Source of the DNA: CANJXF01 sp043775015
Lineage (GTDB): Bacteria; Verrucomicrobiota; Verrucomicrobiia; Limisphaerales; CANJXF01
Reading direction: 5' to 3'
NCBI GenBank assembly: GCA_043775015.1
Contig: JAYVSV010000098.1
Location: 16,413-80,412 of the forward strand
DNA length: 64,000 nucleotides
This document shows positions 17,443-25,320 of this stretch, one piece after another. Made by a program: the position numbers and the translations under genes. Below the pieces are notes generated by a model. It saw only the letters and a program-made list of their open reading frames with translations. It was not told the DNA's origin and made no database searches. Position 1 is the stretch's first letter, and every line of letters starts with the position of its first letter.

Positions 17443-18132
17443 ATGTTCAAACCAGCCGATTTGTTCGACCTCAGCCAGAGTGAACACGCCCGGATTTTCG
17501 ATGGATGCGAAAATGCCTGGGATGCGTTGAAGATTTTGAAGGCCTATATTACGGCGAATCTTCGGCGCGAATTGCACAATCGTTGTGAGGGAAAAGTTTT
17601 TATCGGCAACGATGTCTTCATTGGAGAAGGGACGGTCGTCGAAGATGGCGCGATGATCAAAGGCCCGGCGATCATTGGAAAAAACTGCGAGATTCGTCAC
17701 GGTGCTTATATCCGCGATCACGTCATCATTGGTGATAATTGCGTGATCGGGAATTCCAGTGAGATCAAACATTCGATTTTATTCAACGGTTGCCAGGTGC
17801 CGCATTTCAATTATGTAGGAGACTCGATTTTTGGCTGCAAAGCACACCTTGGTGCGGGTGTAAAAATTTCGAATGTGAAACTGGTGCCGGGAAACGTGTT
17901 CGTCGAAATGGACGGCAAACCGTTTGATACTGGATTGAGAAAATTCGGAGCGCTTCTCGGTGATTTCGCAGAAATTGGATGCAACTCGGTTTTAAATCCA
18001 GGAAGCATCATCGGGCGCAACTCAATCATCTATCCGAACACCAATTGGCGAAGTATCTTGCCCACGAACATGATTGTGAAAAATAAAGCCGCACAGGAAA
18101 TCGTGGAACGCCATCCGCGAGACGACCGATGA
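17443..18132 (+). CDS. Hexapeptide-repeat (left-handed beta-helix) nucleotidyltransferase/acyltransferase-like protein
   Basis: The 229-residue protein has a helical N-terminus (residues 1-45) and then a left-handed beta-helix built of hexapeptides (VFIGNDVFIGEGTVVEDGAMIKG region, VIIGDNCVIGNSS, LGAGVKISNV, NSVLNPGSIIGRNSIIYPN). This matches the C-terminal domain of GlmU-like UDP-sugar pyrophosphorylases without the nucleotidyltransferase domain. The reaction is uncertain. Its stop overlaps the helicase start (ATGA), so the two are translationally coupled. Confidence 0.85.
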   Translation: MFKPADLFDLSQSEHARIFDGCENAWDALKILKAYITANLRRELHNRCEGKVFIGNDVFIGEGTVVEDGAMIKGPAIIGKNCEIRHGAYIRDHVIIGDNCVIGNSSEIKHSILFNGCQVPHFNYVGDSIFGCKAHLGAGVKISNVKLVPGNVFVEMDGKPFDTGLRKFGALLGDFAEIGCNSVLNPGSIIGRNSIIYPNTNWRSILPTNMIVKNKAAQEIVERHPRDDR

Positions 18133-20297
18133 TCAGTTTTATCGAACAACAACCTGCTGGTTCGGGCGTGGATCTCGTCAAGCAGGTCGAAGAAATTTTT
18201 TCATCAAGCGGTATTTTATCGAAGGCTAAAAATTTCGAATTTCGCCCGGAACAACAGCAGATGGCCGTTGCCGTCGCGAAGGCGCTGGAGACGAAAGAAC
18301 ATCTCGTCGTCGAGGCGGGAACCGGCGTCGGCAAGAGTCTCGCTTATTTAATCCCGGCAATTTTGTTCGCCGTCGCCAACAGCAAAAAGGCGGTTGTCTC
18401 CACGCACACCATCAATCTTCAGGAGCAGTTGGTGGAGAAAGATTTGCCAATGCTCGAAGCGGTTCTCGCGCAACTGCCAACGCCGGTGAAGTTCAGCTTC
18501 ACGATGTTGAAAGGGCGGCAAAATTATTTATGCACGCGACGTTTGCACAAAGCGATGCAGCAGGCGGACAGTTTGTTCACGTCGCCCGAAATTCAGGAGC
18601 TGCAACGCATTTACGAATGGGCGAAGCGCACCCAAAACGGAAGCTTGTCTGATTTCGAAATTGAGCCGGATCAAAAAGTCTGGTCGCAGGTTTGTTCTGA
18701 ACGCGGTCTTTGCACGCCGAAACTTTGTGGGCACCAATCCGACTTTGCGAAAAGTGCGAACAACAATGCCTGCTTTTTCCAGCGCACCCGCAGTCGGATT
18801 CTTTCTTCCGACGTGCTCGTGCTGAATCACACGTTGTTCTTTATGAACCTCGGCGGCGTGGATGAAGAAGTCGAAGGTGGCGTGCTTTTCAAAAATGATT
18901 TTGTGATCTTCGACGAGGCGCATCAGGTGGAAAATGTCGCTTCGCGGCACATCGGCCTCAGCGTTTCGAGCGGACAAATGCGTTATGCGTTGCAACGGCT
19001 CTGGAATCCCCGCACGGAAAAAGGTTTGCTCGCCACCTTGCGAAGAGGTTCTGCCGTGAAACTCGTCGCGGATTTAATCGGCGAAATTGATCAGTTTTTT
19101 CACGCGGTGGAAGCGGCTTGCGAAAATCTCGTGGCGGCGCAAAAGAAAATTCAAAGCTCGACTGAATCCCGCTCCAGCAAGGAACGCAGTTGGACGGAGT
19201 TGCGCATTCGCCAGCACGATCTGGTGGAAGACAACCTGACGTTGCCGATCCAGCGTTTGCGCGAGGCGATCAGCGAGTTGATCAAGATCAGTGAGGACAA
19301 GGACACGGGTCAGGAACTGATGGAATGCAATCGTCGCCTGGCGGAGTTGAGAAACGAGGTTGCGACTTTCCTCAGCCAGACGGAAGAGGAATATGTTTAT
19401 TGGGTGGAGCGGTCGGGGAAAACGCAAAAAAATCTCGCGCTCAATGCCGCGCCGGTGAACGTCGCCGAGTTTTTGCGCCAGCGTCTTTTTGGTTCGGACA
19501 CGTCGATCATCATGACGAGCGCGACGTTGGCGGTGGCGAATGAAGTTCAAGGTTCAAAGGTAAAGGTTCAAAGTACTTCCGGCTCCGAGCCAACACGGAA
19601 ATCGCAAATCGTAAATCGCAAATCGGGTTTGAATTATTTCGCCAGGCAAGTTGGCGCGGAAAAATCCGCTCTGCTGCAAGTCGGCTCGCCGTTTGATTAC
19701 GAGCAGCAGATGAAATTATTTGTCGCGGGCAAAATGCCTGATCCGCGCGAACCCGGTTACGAAGACGCGTTGGTCCATTGGATCGAACATTTCCTGCGCA
19801 TGACTCATGGCAAAGCGTTTGTGCTCTTCACGAATTTCAAATTGATGCAGCAAATCGCGCTGCGCATGGAGCCGCTTTTTACGGAATTAAATTTGGAATG
19901 TTTTGTCCAGGGGACCGGCACGCCGCGCTCGCTCATGCTGGAAAAATTTAAGGCGGATGTCGATTCAGTCTTATTCGGCACGGATAGTTTTTGGCAGGGC
20001 GTCGATGTTCCGGGCGAGGCCCTTTCCAATGTCATAATCACGCGGCTCCCGTTCGCGGTTCCTGATCACCCGCTGATCGAGGCCAGGATTGAAAATATCG
20101 AAGCGCACGGCGGAAATTCGTTCATGGATTTCTCATTGCCGGAAGCGATTCTAAAATTTCGACAGGGGGTTGGCCGATTGATCCGCACGAAGAGTGACCA
20201 GGGAATTGTCGTCGTCCTCGACAATCGCGTGCTCACAAAAAAATATGGGCAAGCGTTTCTCGATGCCTTGCCGAAATGTCCGTTGGAAATCGTTTAG
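18129..20297 (+). CDS. dinG: DinG-type ATP-dependent DNA helicase
   Basis: Superfamily 2 helicases of the DinG/XPD group unwind D-loops, R-loops and G-quadruplexes. The 722 residues contain the Q-like RPEQQQM, Walker A EAGTGVGKSLAYL near residues 60-72, VSTHTINLQEQL, an iron-sulphur cysteine set (Cys in NYLCTRR, CSERGLC, KLCGHQ, NACFF), DEAH in FDEAHQVENVA, and the C-terminal QGVDVPGE and VGRLIRT motifs. An in-frame segment of about 28 residues after IIMTSATLAVANE is low-complexity and repeat-derived (see 19543-19626). The domain arrangement otherwise looks intact. Confidence 0.92.
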   Translation: MISFIEQQPAGSGVDLVKQVEEIFSSSGILSKAKNFEFRPEQQQMAVAVAKALETKEHLVVEAGTGVGKSLAYLIPAILFAVANSKKAVVSTHTINLQEQLVEKDLPMLEAVLAQLPTPVKFSFTMLKGRQNYLCTRRLHKAMQQADSLFTSPEIQELQRIYEWAKRTQNGSLSDFEIEPDQKVWSQVCSERGLCTPKLCGHQSDFAKSANNNACFFQRTRSRILSSDVLVLNHTLFFMNLGGVDEEVEGGVLFKNDFVIFDEAHQVENVASRHIGLSVSSGQMRYALQRLWNPRTEKGLLATLRRGSAVKLVADLIGEIDQFFHAVEAACENLVAAQKKIQSSTESRSSKERSWTELRIRQHDLVEDNLTLPIQRLREAISELIKISEDKDTGQELMECNRRLAELRNEVATFLSQTEEEYVYWVERSGKTQKNLALNAAPVNVAEFLRQRLFGSDTSIIMTSATLAVANEVQGSKVKVQSTSGSEPTRKSQIVNRKSGLNYFARQVGAEKSALLQVGSPFDYEQQMKLFVAGKMPDPREPGYEDALVHWIEHFLRMTHGKAFVLFTNFKLMQQIALRMEPLFTELNLECFVQGTGTPRSLMLEKFKADVDSVLFGTDSFWQGVDVPGEALSNVIITRLPFAVPDHPLIEARIENIEAHGGNSFMDFSLPEAILKFRQGVGRLIRTKSDQGIVVVLDNRVLTKKYGQAFLDALPKCPLEIV
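19543..19626. repeat. Repeat-derived in-frame insertion inside dinG
   Basis: The stretch is built from short direct repeats: GTTCAAGGTTCAAAGG/TAAAGGTTCAAAG at the left and AAATCGCAAATCG/TAAATCGCAAATCG at the right. It lies between the conserved SATLA motif and the FARQVG segment, encodes polar low-complexity sequence and keeps the frame. Confidence 0.65.
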
Positions 20298-20389
20298 CTG
20301 AGTGGGGCAAGGCAGGGCGAACTCGCATTTCCTCAGCGGCCTGCCACCCGACGGTCGAATAGGTTGAGAACCCACTTGTTTAATTCCCT

Positions 20390-20815
20390 GTGTTGCTTAA
20401 CCCTTGGGGCATGGGTGAAATCGTCAAATTTGTTCATAACGGTGCCGGCAAAATTTCTCCAAAAATTTTGCGCGGCGTTCATAAAATATTGCCGCTGCTG
20501 AAATTGGAGTTTACCGAGTTGCAAGACCCTAAATACCCTCATCTCCCCGTGCAGTTGGGATTTCTGGCCGACGTGGTAGAAGATTTTGTTGAAGGGCTGG
20601 CCGATGATTTGCCCTACGTCACCGCTGCGAATGCCGCCTTTGCGCTCGTTTACGCCCATCGCGAATTTGATTTGATCCCCGCTTCCGTTCCTGAGTTCGG
20701 CCATGCGGATGATTCCTCCGTTGCCCGCGCCGTGCTGATTGAACATGAGAGAGTCCTCGCTGATTACGCCGAGAAACACGGTAAGAAGTGGAGCGCCATC
20801 ACGACTGATCCCTGA
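20390..20815 (+). CDS. YkvA/DUF1232-like small protein
   Basis: The 141-residue protein begins with GTG at 20390 or, just as likely, ATG at 20411 (134 residues). The second half carries the DUF1232-like core (YVTAANAAFALVYAHREFDLIPASVPEFGHADDSSVARAVL), in which a short hydrophobic segment is followed by DLIP and a conserved DD. Members are small, membrane-associated and of unknown role. It stands alone between dinG and the HAD phosphatase. A longer frame on the opposite strand (20333-21133) has no recognisable features. Confidence 0.7.
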   Translation: MLLNPWGMGEIVKFVHNGAGKISPKILRGVHKILPLLKLEFTELQDPKYPHLPVQLGFLADVVEDFVEGLADDLPYVTAANAAFALVYAHREFDLIPASVPEFGHADDSSVARAVLIEHERVLADYAEKHGKKWSAITTDP

Positions 20816-20944
20816 TCGCAATTCGCCGCCGCGAACTTTTCCAAATTTCACGGTCAATCTTGACCCAAAAGGCGCGCCCGGTTGATGCGAAGAGGCAGCC
20901 AAAATGAAATTTGTATTTGCCAGGCTCTTTCCTAAGTTGGAGAT

Positions 20945-21802
20945 GTGGTGAAGCCGCTTCGCAAACAGATGAACAATCAACTGCGCAAAATCCGTCACGT
21001 CGCCCTCGACCTGGATGGAACCGTTTACAAAGGCGGAACGCTGTTTGATTTCACCAAACCATTTTTGTCCCTGCTGAAGGAGCTTGGGATCGGTTACACG
21101 TTTCTCACGAACAATCCATCCAGGAGCGTCCAAGATTACTTAACGCATTTGCACAAACTAGGGATTGAGGCGGACGAAACGCGGCTTTACACCTCTACGC
21201 AATGCACCATCGAATTTCTCCAGAATAAATATCCGGCGGCAAAACGCATTTTTGCCCTCGGCACACCGAGCATGTGCGGGCAATTTGTCGAAGCCGGATT
21301 TCTTCTAACCGAAGACAGTCACCTCGACGAACCCGATGCCGTTATCGTCGCATTCGACATGACTCTCAGTTATTCGAAGCTTTGTCGCGCGGCGTATTGG
21401 ATTAAAAAAGGCAAACTCTTTATCGCCACAAATCCCGACCGTGTTTGCCCAACGGATCAACCGACGATTTTGGTGGACTGCGGTTCCATCTGCGCTTGCC
21501 TGGAAGCGGCCACGGGTCGTGCGCCCACAGCGGTTTTAGGCAAGCCTGACCCGGAAATGCTTCGCGACATTCTCGCGCGCCATTCCCTGCAACCCAACGA
21601 ACTGGCAATGGTGGGCGACCGCACCTACACCGACGTGGCGATGGGTCATCGCGCTGGAGCGCTGAGCGTGCTTGTTTTAAGTGGCGAAGCAACCGCTGAA
21701 GAAGCCGTAAAATATTTTCCCGCGCCGGATTTGGTATTGCCGAGCTTGAAAGAATTCGGAATTAAATTACGCGAGGCAAAAGCTGAATTGACAACCGCGT
21801 GA
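20945..21802 (+). CDS. HAD-IIA (NagD-like) phosphatase
   Basis: The protein has 285 residues. HAD motif I is DLDGTVYKGG with nucleophile Asp22 and Asp24; motif II is FLTNNPS; the substrate Lys is in GKPDPEM; motif IV is VGDRTYTDVAMG. This subclass hydrolyses phosphosugars, glycerol 3-phosphate or nucleotides. GGAG just upstream supports the GTG start at 20945 or 20948. The stop overlaps the start of the GlpT-like transporter (GTGA), so phosphatase and phosphate-ester antiporter are made together, which suggests uptake and dephosphorylation of an organophosphate. Confidence 0.88.
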   Translation: MVKPLRKQMNNQLRKIRHVALDLDGTVYKGGTLFDFTKPFLSLLKELGIGYTFLTNNPSRSVQDYLTHLHKLGIEADETRLYTSTQCTIEFLQNKYPAAKRIFALGTPSMCGQFVEAGFLLTEDSHLDEPDAVIVAFDMTLSYSKLCRAAYWIKKGKLFIATNPDRVCPTDQPTILVDCGSICACLEAATGRAPTAVLGKPDPEMLRDILARHSLQPNELAMVGDRTYTDVAMGHRAGALSVLVLSGEATAEEAVKYFPAPDLVLPSLKEFGIKLREAKAELTTA

Positions 21803-23139
21803 TCCGACAAAAATCCAATTCGCGTTCTGGCCTCCGCCACTGGTTTCGTCCCGCTCCGCCCCGGCCCCGTTTGCCTGATTCCGAAATTAACCGACTCTAT
21901 CCGCGATATCGCTGGCAGGTTTTTGAGGCCGCGTTTCTCGCCTACGCCATGTTTTATTTGGTGCGAAATAATCTTTCGCCGGTGCAAAAAGAAATGGGCG
22001 AGGCGCTGGTTTACACAAAATCGATGATCGGCGACATCCTTGCCGGAACCGCGATCGCGTATGGCATTGGTAAATTTGTCATGGGCTGTTTCGCTGACCG
22101 CAGCGATGCGCGTAAATACATCGCCACAGGATTATTGCTCAGTGCGGGCATCAATTTTCTTTTCGGCGCGACCTCAAATTATTGGGGGCATTTAATTCTC
22201 TGGACGATCAACGGCTTCGTGCAAGGCATGGGCTACGGCCCGTGTTCGCGCGGATTGTCGCACTGGTATAGTGCGAAGGAACGCGGAACCGTCTTCGGCG
22301 TTTGGAATATTTCCCACAACGTTGGCGGCGGAATCGCGGGCTATCTCGCGGCGAAATGCGCGGAACATTGGGGCTGGCAATCGGCATTTTATGTTCCTGG
22401 AATTATCGCAACACTGGGCGCGATTTATCTTTTCTGGCGAATGCGCGACACGCCGCAATCGGTCGGTTTGCCCGCCGTGGAAGAATATAAAAACGATTGG
22501 CCGCCCGACGAAAAAGAAGAACACGAAAGGGAACTTTCCGCGCGCGAACTTCTGCTGAAATACATTTTGCCAAACAAAATGCTTTGGCTACTCGCGCTGG
22601 CGAACGTCTTCGTTTACATCGCGCGCTACGCCATGGTCGATTGGGGGCCGACCTATCTTAAAGAAGTGAAAGGCGCGTCGCTCGGCGAAGGCGGATTCAG
22701 CACGACCATCATCGAGTTTGCGGGTGGCGCGGGCATGCTCACGATGGGCTGGCTTTCGGACAAACTGGGCGGACGCCGCGCGCGGGTCAGTGTGATCGCG
22801 ATGATTCCGTTGCTGATGGCGTTTTACAGCATCATCATTGTTCCCGCCGAGAAACTTTGGATCGACATGGTTCTGTTCGGCATCATCGGATTTTGCGTTT
22901 ACGTGCCGGTGATGTTTTCCGGCGTGATGTCGCTCGATTTAACTTCAAAAAAAGCGGTTGGCACGGCGGCGGGATTCGTCGGACTGTTCGGTTACATCGG
23001 CCGAACGATTGAGGGCAAAGGAATCGGCTGGCTCGTGGAGCATCACGGTTGGAACGTTGCGCTCTGGAGCATTCTCGGTTGCACGTTTATGGGGATTATC
23101 CTGCTGGCATTTCTCTGGAATGTGAAACCGCGCGGTTAG
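21799..23139 (+). CDS. GlpT-like organophosphate:phosphate antiporter (MFS)
   Basis: The 446-residue protein has 12 predicted membrane segments. The N-terminal RYRWQVFEAAFLAYAMFYLVRNN is the OPA-family hallmark of the GlpT/UhpT group. Other typical segments are GKFVMGCFADRSDARKY in loop 2-3, FGVWNISHNVGGG, and the central charged loop with EEHERELS. It exchanges a phosphate ester for inorganic phosphate in known relatives; glycerol 3-phosphate is the likely but unproven substrate. The start is GTG at 21799, overlapping the phosphatase stop. A truncated relative lies just downstream on the other strand. Confidence 0.88.
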   Translation: MIRQKSNSRSGLRHWFRPAPPRPRLPDSEINRLYPRYRWQVFEAAFLAYAMFYLVRNNLSPVQKEMGEALVYTKSMIGDILAGTAIAYGIGKFVMGCFADRSDARKYIATGLLLSAGINFLFGATSNYWGHLILWTINGFVQGMGYGPCSRGLSHWYSAKERGTVFGVWNISHNVGGGIAGYLAAKCAEHWGWQSAFYVPGIIATLGAIYLFWRMRDTPQSVGLPAVEEYKNDWPPDEKEEHERELSARELLLKYILPNKMLWLLALANVFVYIARYAMVDWGPTYLKEVKGASLGEGGFSTTIIEFAGGAGMLTMGWLSDKLGGRRARVSVIAMIPLLMAFYSIIIVPAEKLWIDMVLFGIIGFCVYVPVMFSGVMSLDLTSKKAVGTAAGFVGLFGYIGRTIEGKGIGWLVEHHGWNVALWSILGCTFMGIILLAFLWNVKPRG

Positions 23140-23177
23140 TGATCTGTTTGAATTTTCGTCCGACGTCGTCAGGCAAC

Positions 23178-23317
23178 TCAAGAAATATCAGGACAAGGCG
23201 CATTTGTTTGGCGTCGTAGTGCAGTTCCTCTTTGAGTCCGGGAAAGGCGATGCCGAGATTATTGCGGCAAAAATAAAGCGAGTACTTAGTCAGCCAGAGG
23301 ACCCAGAGAACAGTGCG
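23178..23317 (-). pseudogene. Remnant of a second GlpT-like transporter (first helix only)
   Basis: About 47 codons (RTVLWVLWLTKYSLYFCRNN, then LGIAFPGLKEELHYD) match the N-terminus and first helix of OPA-type permeases like the intact gene beside it, with the shared Y-x-x-RNN motif. The similarity stops around FLEL, and the upstream part runs into the dispersed repeat at 23319. No full-length frame exists, so it is a fragment left by deletion or recombination. Confidence 0.6.
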
Positions 23318-23318
23318 T

Positions 23319-23379
23319 TGCTGCGAGGAAAAGCGCGTCTCGTAGTTGGCTGGCAAATGCAGCACGGGCGTCAACTCTG
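23319..23379 (+). repeat. Dispersed direct repeat, copy 1
   Basis: The core TGCGAGGAAAAGCGCGTCTC plus GTTGGCTGGCAAATGCA and GGGCGTCAACTCTG is shared with 24010-24097. This copy lacks a ~25-bp internal segment present in copy 2. The two copies have the same orientation and bracket the toxin-antitoxin pair. Confidence 0.75.
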
Positions 23380-23384
23380 GCATG

Positions 23385-23442
23385 GGTAGGGCCGCGTTGC
23401 TGCGCTGCTAATACTACGGCAAAGCAGCAGCTTTGCCCTACC
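23385..23442. repeat. Palindromic element at the toxin 3' end
   Basis: GGTAGGGC (23385-23392) is complementary to GCCCTACC (23435-23442), with further GC-rich inner pairing (GCTGCT/AGCAGC). It overlaps the toxin stop codon. It resembles the REP-like palindromes seen elsewhere in the window and may also act as a terminator. Confidence 0.6.
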
Positions 23443-23731
23443 GAACTCTCTGCTTCCAATAACCCGGCTCTCGGCTGCAATGCATAATCGTCACGATGAG
23501 AATGTAATCAGCTTCGATGGTGTATAAAATGCCGTAAGGAAAAACGTGCGTCAGGCTACGGCGAACATCGTCATCCAGAATGCGCCAGCGGGTTGGGGCC
23601 TCCTTCACAAGTTCGATTGCTTCTTCCACTGCGCCAATGAAACGACGCTCCAATCCCGGTTCGCGCTCTGCGTAAAAAAGTGCGGCTTCGTGATACTCGG
23701 CCAACGCTTCCGCATGGAACTCAAACCTCAT
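23438..23731 (-). CDS. RelE/ParE-family toxin
   Basis: The 97-residue protein has the ParE/RelE pattern: FEFHAEALAEYHEAALFYAE at the N-terminus, PTRWRIL, RRSLTHVFPYGILYTIE and a C-terminal IMHCSREPGYW. ParE-type toxins poison gyrase, RelE types cut mRNA on ribosomes; the sequence does not decide. Its start overlaps the antitoxin stop (ATGA), the usual order for this type II pair. The palindrome at 23385 covers its last codons. Confidence 0.88.
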   Translation of the reverse strand: MRFEFHAEALAEYHEAALFYAEREPGLERRFIGAVEEAIELVKEAPTRWRILDDDVRRSLTHVFPYGILYTIEADYILIVTIMHCSREPGYWKQRVR

Positions 23732-23964
23732 TCCATTCCAACCGCGCGGCGAACCTGAGCTAATGCCTCGTCACCGGGAATCGTTTTGACCCGACCGGAA
23801 CGCACTTCGTCTCGACGCCGTTTCGCCTCTGAAATCCAAAGGCGGTCAATTCGGTTGAGTTCCGAAGCATCAAGGCTTTCCACAATCCGATCAGCCAACA
23901 GCGCGCGCGCTTCCGATGAAAGGGTCAGCGCTTCCTCGGCGAGTTGCTCAATAGTCATTGCCAT
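23728..23964 (-). CDS. Addiction-module antitoxin
   Basis: The 78-residue protein matches the small addiction-module component family: IEQLAEEALTLSSEARALLADRIVESL, then DRLWISEAKRRRDEVRSGRVKTIPGDEAL. The first part resembles a dimerising DNA-binding region and the second the toxin-neutralising helix. It precedes and overlaps the toxin gene, so it probably represses the shared promoter. Confidence 0.87.
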   Translation of the reverse strand: MAMTIEQLAEEALTLSSEARALLADRIVESLDASELNRIDRLWISEAKRRRDEVRSGRVKTIPGDEALAQVRRAVGME

Positions 23965-24009
23965 GACAAAAGGATAAGCGAAGCCGTGGTGAGGCTCAAG
24001 AGTTAGAAA

Positions 24010-24097
24010 TGTTGCGAGGAAAAGCGCGTCTCGTTGTTGGCTGGCAAATGCAAGGCGATAGGCAACTCAAAGGCAGGGCGGGCGTCAACTCTGACTG
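24010..24097 (+). repeat. Dispersed direct repeat, copy 2
   Basis: Same orientation and core as 23319-23379 (TGCGAGGAAAAGCGCGTCTC, GTTGGCTGGCAAATGCA, GGGCGTCAACTCTG), with an extra internal ~25 bp. It overlaps a spurious upstream extension of the next gene. Confidence 0.75.
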
Positions 24098-24147
24098 GCA
24101 GAAAGCCCTCCTTGACGCCGGCTTCTTTGCCATCCACAAATAAACTT

Positions 24148-24849
24148 ATGGGAATGGACGGTGTAGAAATTGTGATGGCAGTCGAAGACGCTTTCGATAT
24201 TCGCATCGAAAATTCGGAAGCGGAAAAACTTCTCACGCCGTTTCAATTGATTGAATTGGTGCAGGCAAAAGTGGCGAATGTGGAAACCGAGATTTGTCTC
24301 AGTCACCGCGCCTTCAATCTCGTTCGCCGCTACATCCTTCAAAGGTTCAATCTTCCAAGGAGCGAAATTACTCCTTCGACCCCGCTTGGAACCATAGTTC
24401 CAAAAAAGGAACGAAAACTTTTCCTGCGTGACCTCAGCGCCGAGTTGACGACTTTCAAGCCCCCAGTGCTCGCAGTGCCGCGGTGGCTTTCGAGAACACT
24501 TCCCGTATTCATCATCGGCGGAGGATTCGCCAGCGCTTGGACGATGACAACACGCGTGGGTTTTCAAAGCGCAGCCGGTTCCTTCGTTGGTGGTGCGATC
24601 GCTTGTGGTCTGCTGTCGATTTTTGCGATCAAGCTGCTTGCAACCGAGTTCCCCACAGGTCTCTCGACGATCGGCGACTTGGCACTCTGGGTCAAACGAT
24701 ACAAGCCTGATCTCTCCAGCAAATCGGAAAGGGCGTGGACACGCGAACAAATCGCGGCGCGAGTGCGCGAAATCGTCATCGACATTCTTGCCTGCGAAAA
24801 AACTTACCGCGAAGACGCACGCTTCGTTCAAGATCTCGGTCTCTCCTAA
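24148..24849 (+). CDS. Membrane protein flanked by acyl-carrier-like helices
   Basis: I place the start at ATG 24148, giving 233 residues, because the 38 codons upstream fall in the dispersed repeat. The N-terminus (GMDGVEIVMAVEDAFDIRI) resembles the second helix of acyl carrier proteins but has DG where the phosphopantetheine Ser should be. Two hydrophobic helices follow near residues 115-165. The C-terminus (REIVIDILACEKTYREDARF, VQDLGLS) resembles the first ACP helix up to the loop before the missing DSL. The arrangement looks like a circularly permuted or split ACP around a membrane hairpin. The function is unknown. Confidence 0.65.
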   Translation: MGMDGVEIVMAVEDAFDIRIENSEAEKLLTPFQLIELVQAKVANVETEICLSHRAFNLVRRYILQRFNLPRSEITPSTPLGTIVPKKERKLFLRDLSAELTTFKPPVLAVPRWLSRTLPVFIIGGGFASAWTMTTRVGFQSAAGSFVGGAIACGLLSIFAIKLLATEFPTGLSTIGDLALWVKRYKPDLSSKSERAWTREQIAARVREIVIDILACEKTYREDARFVQDLGLS

Positions 24850-24876
24850 CTTCGCGCCTTCTTGGTTTTCTATGGA

Positions 24877-25129
24877 TTAGTCTTCGCTGCCGATTGCGAG
24901 GCCTTCTGCGCTTAATCCACGGCGCGGCAACGGTGTCTTCGACCCAGCGGCTTTCGTCTTCCACGCGGGACGCTCATCCACCACTTTCCGGCCTTGGTCT
25001 TCGACGCGACGGTGTTGGCCTTCGACCTTGAGCTGATCTTGCGCGGTTACCGGCGCATGTTTGGAACAACCCGCCGATGCGGAAATCAATAATGCGATCG
25101 CGATGAAGAAAGGATGCCCGATTTTTCAT
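24877..25129 (-). pseudogene. Small lipoprotein gene with a frameshift at the start
   Basis: The frame reads a lipoprotein signal (KIGHPFFIAIALLISASAGC) with lipobox SAGC, then a polar ~60-residue tail (QDQLKVEGQHRRVEDQGRKV). The only suitable ATG (25129) is one base out of frame because it is followed by a run of five A; four A would give MKIGHPFFIA. The frame itself begins right after a stop and has no standard start before the Cys. Either the gene is broken or the A-run is a sequencing error. A function is not evident. Confidence 0.6.
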
Positions 25130-25211
25130 AATGTGTCGCCGTTGGATTTTTAGATGACGGCGGCGAACGCAGGTTGTGTGTTATTTTCGACCAGCTTTTT
25201 CCATTCCGATG

Positions 25212-25314
25212 AAATGTCCCGCGAAGGCGCGAAGATTGCGAAGGGAAAAAAGGCGAGCCGAAACTTCATGCTCCTTTCCCCGCTTCGCAATCTTCGCGCC
25301 TTCGCGGGACATTT
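25212..25314. repeat. Long perfect inverted repeat downstream of dus
   Basis: Two 32-base arms (25212-25243 and 25283-25314) are exactly complementary, beginning AAATGTCCCGCGAAGG and ending CCTTCGCGGGACATTT. They flank a 39-base loop. The right arm ends six bases before the dus stop codon on the minus strand. It is probably a member of a dispersed palindromic family, and may also stop transcription. Confidence 0.85.
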
Positions 25315-25320
25315 GAATCT

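Noticed and set aside
20333..21133. 266-codon minus-strand frame over the YkvA-like and HAD genes
   Set aside because: No motifs and it conflicts with two genes that have recognisable motifs on the + strand.
23319..24097. Integron attC sites around the toxin-antitoxin pair
   Set aside because: I looked for RYYYAAC/GTTRRRY ends in the repeats and found no convincing pair, and no integron integrase is in the window.
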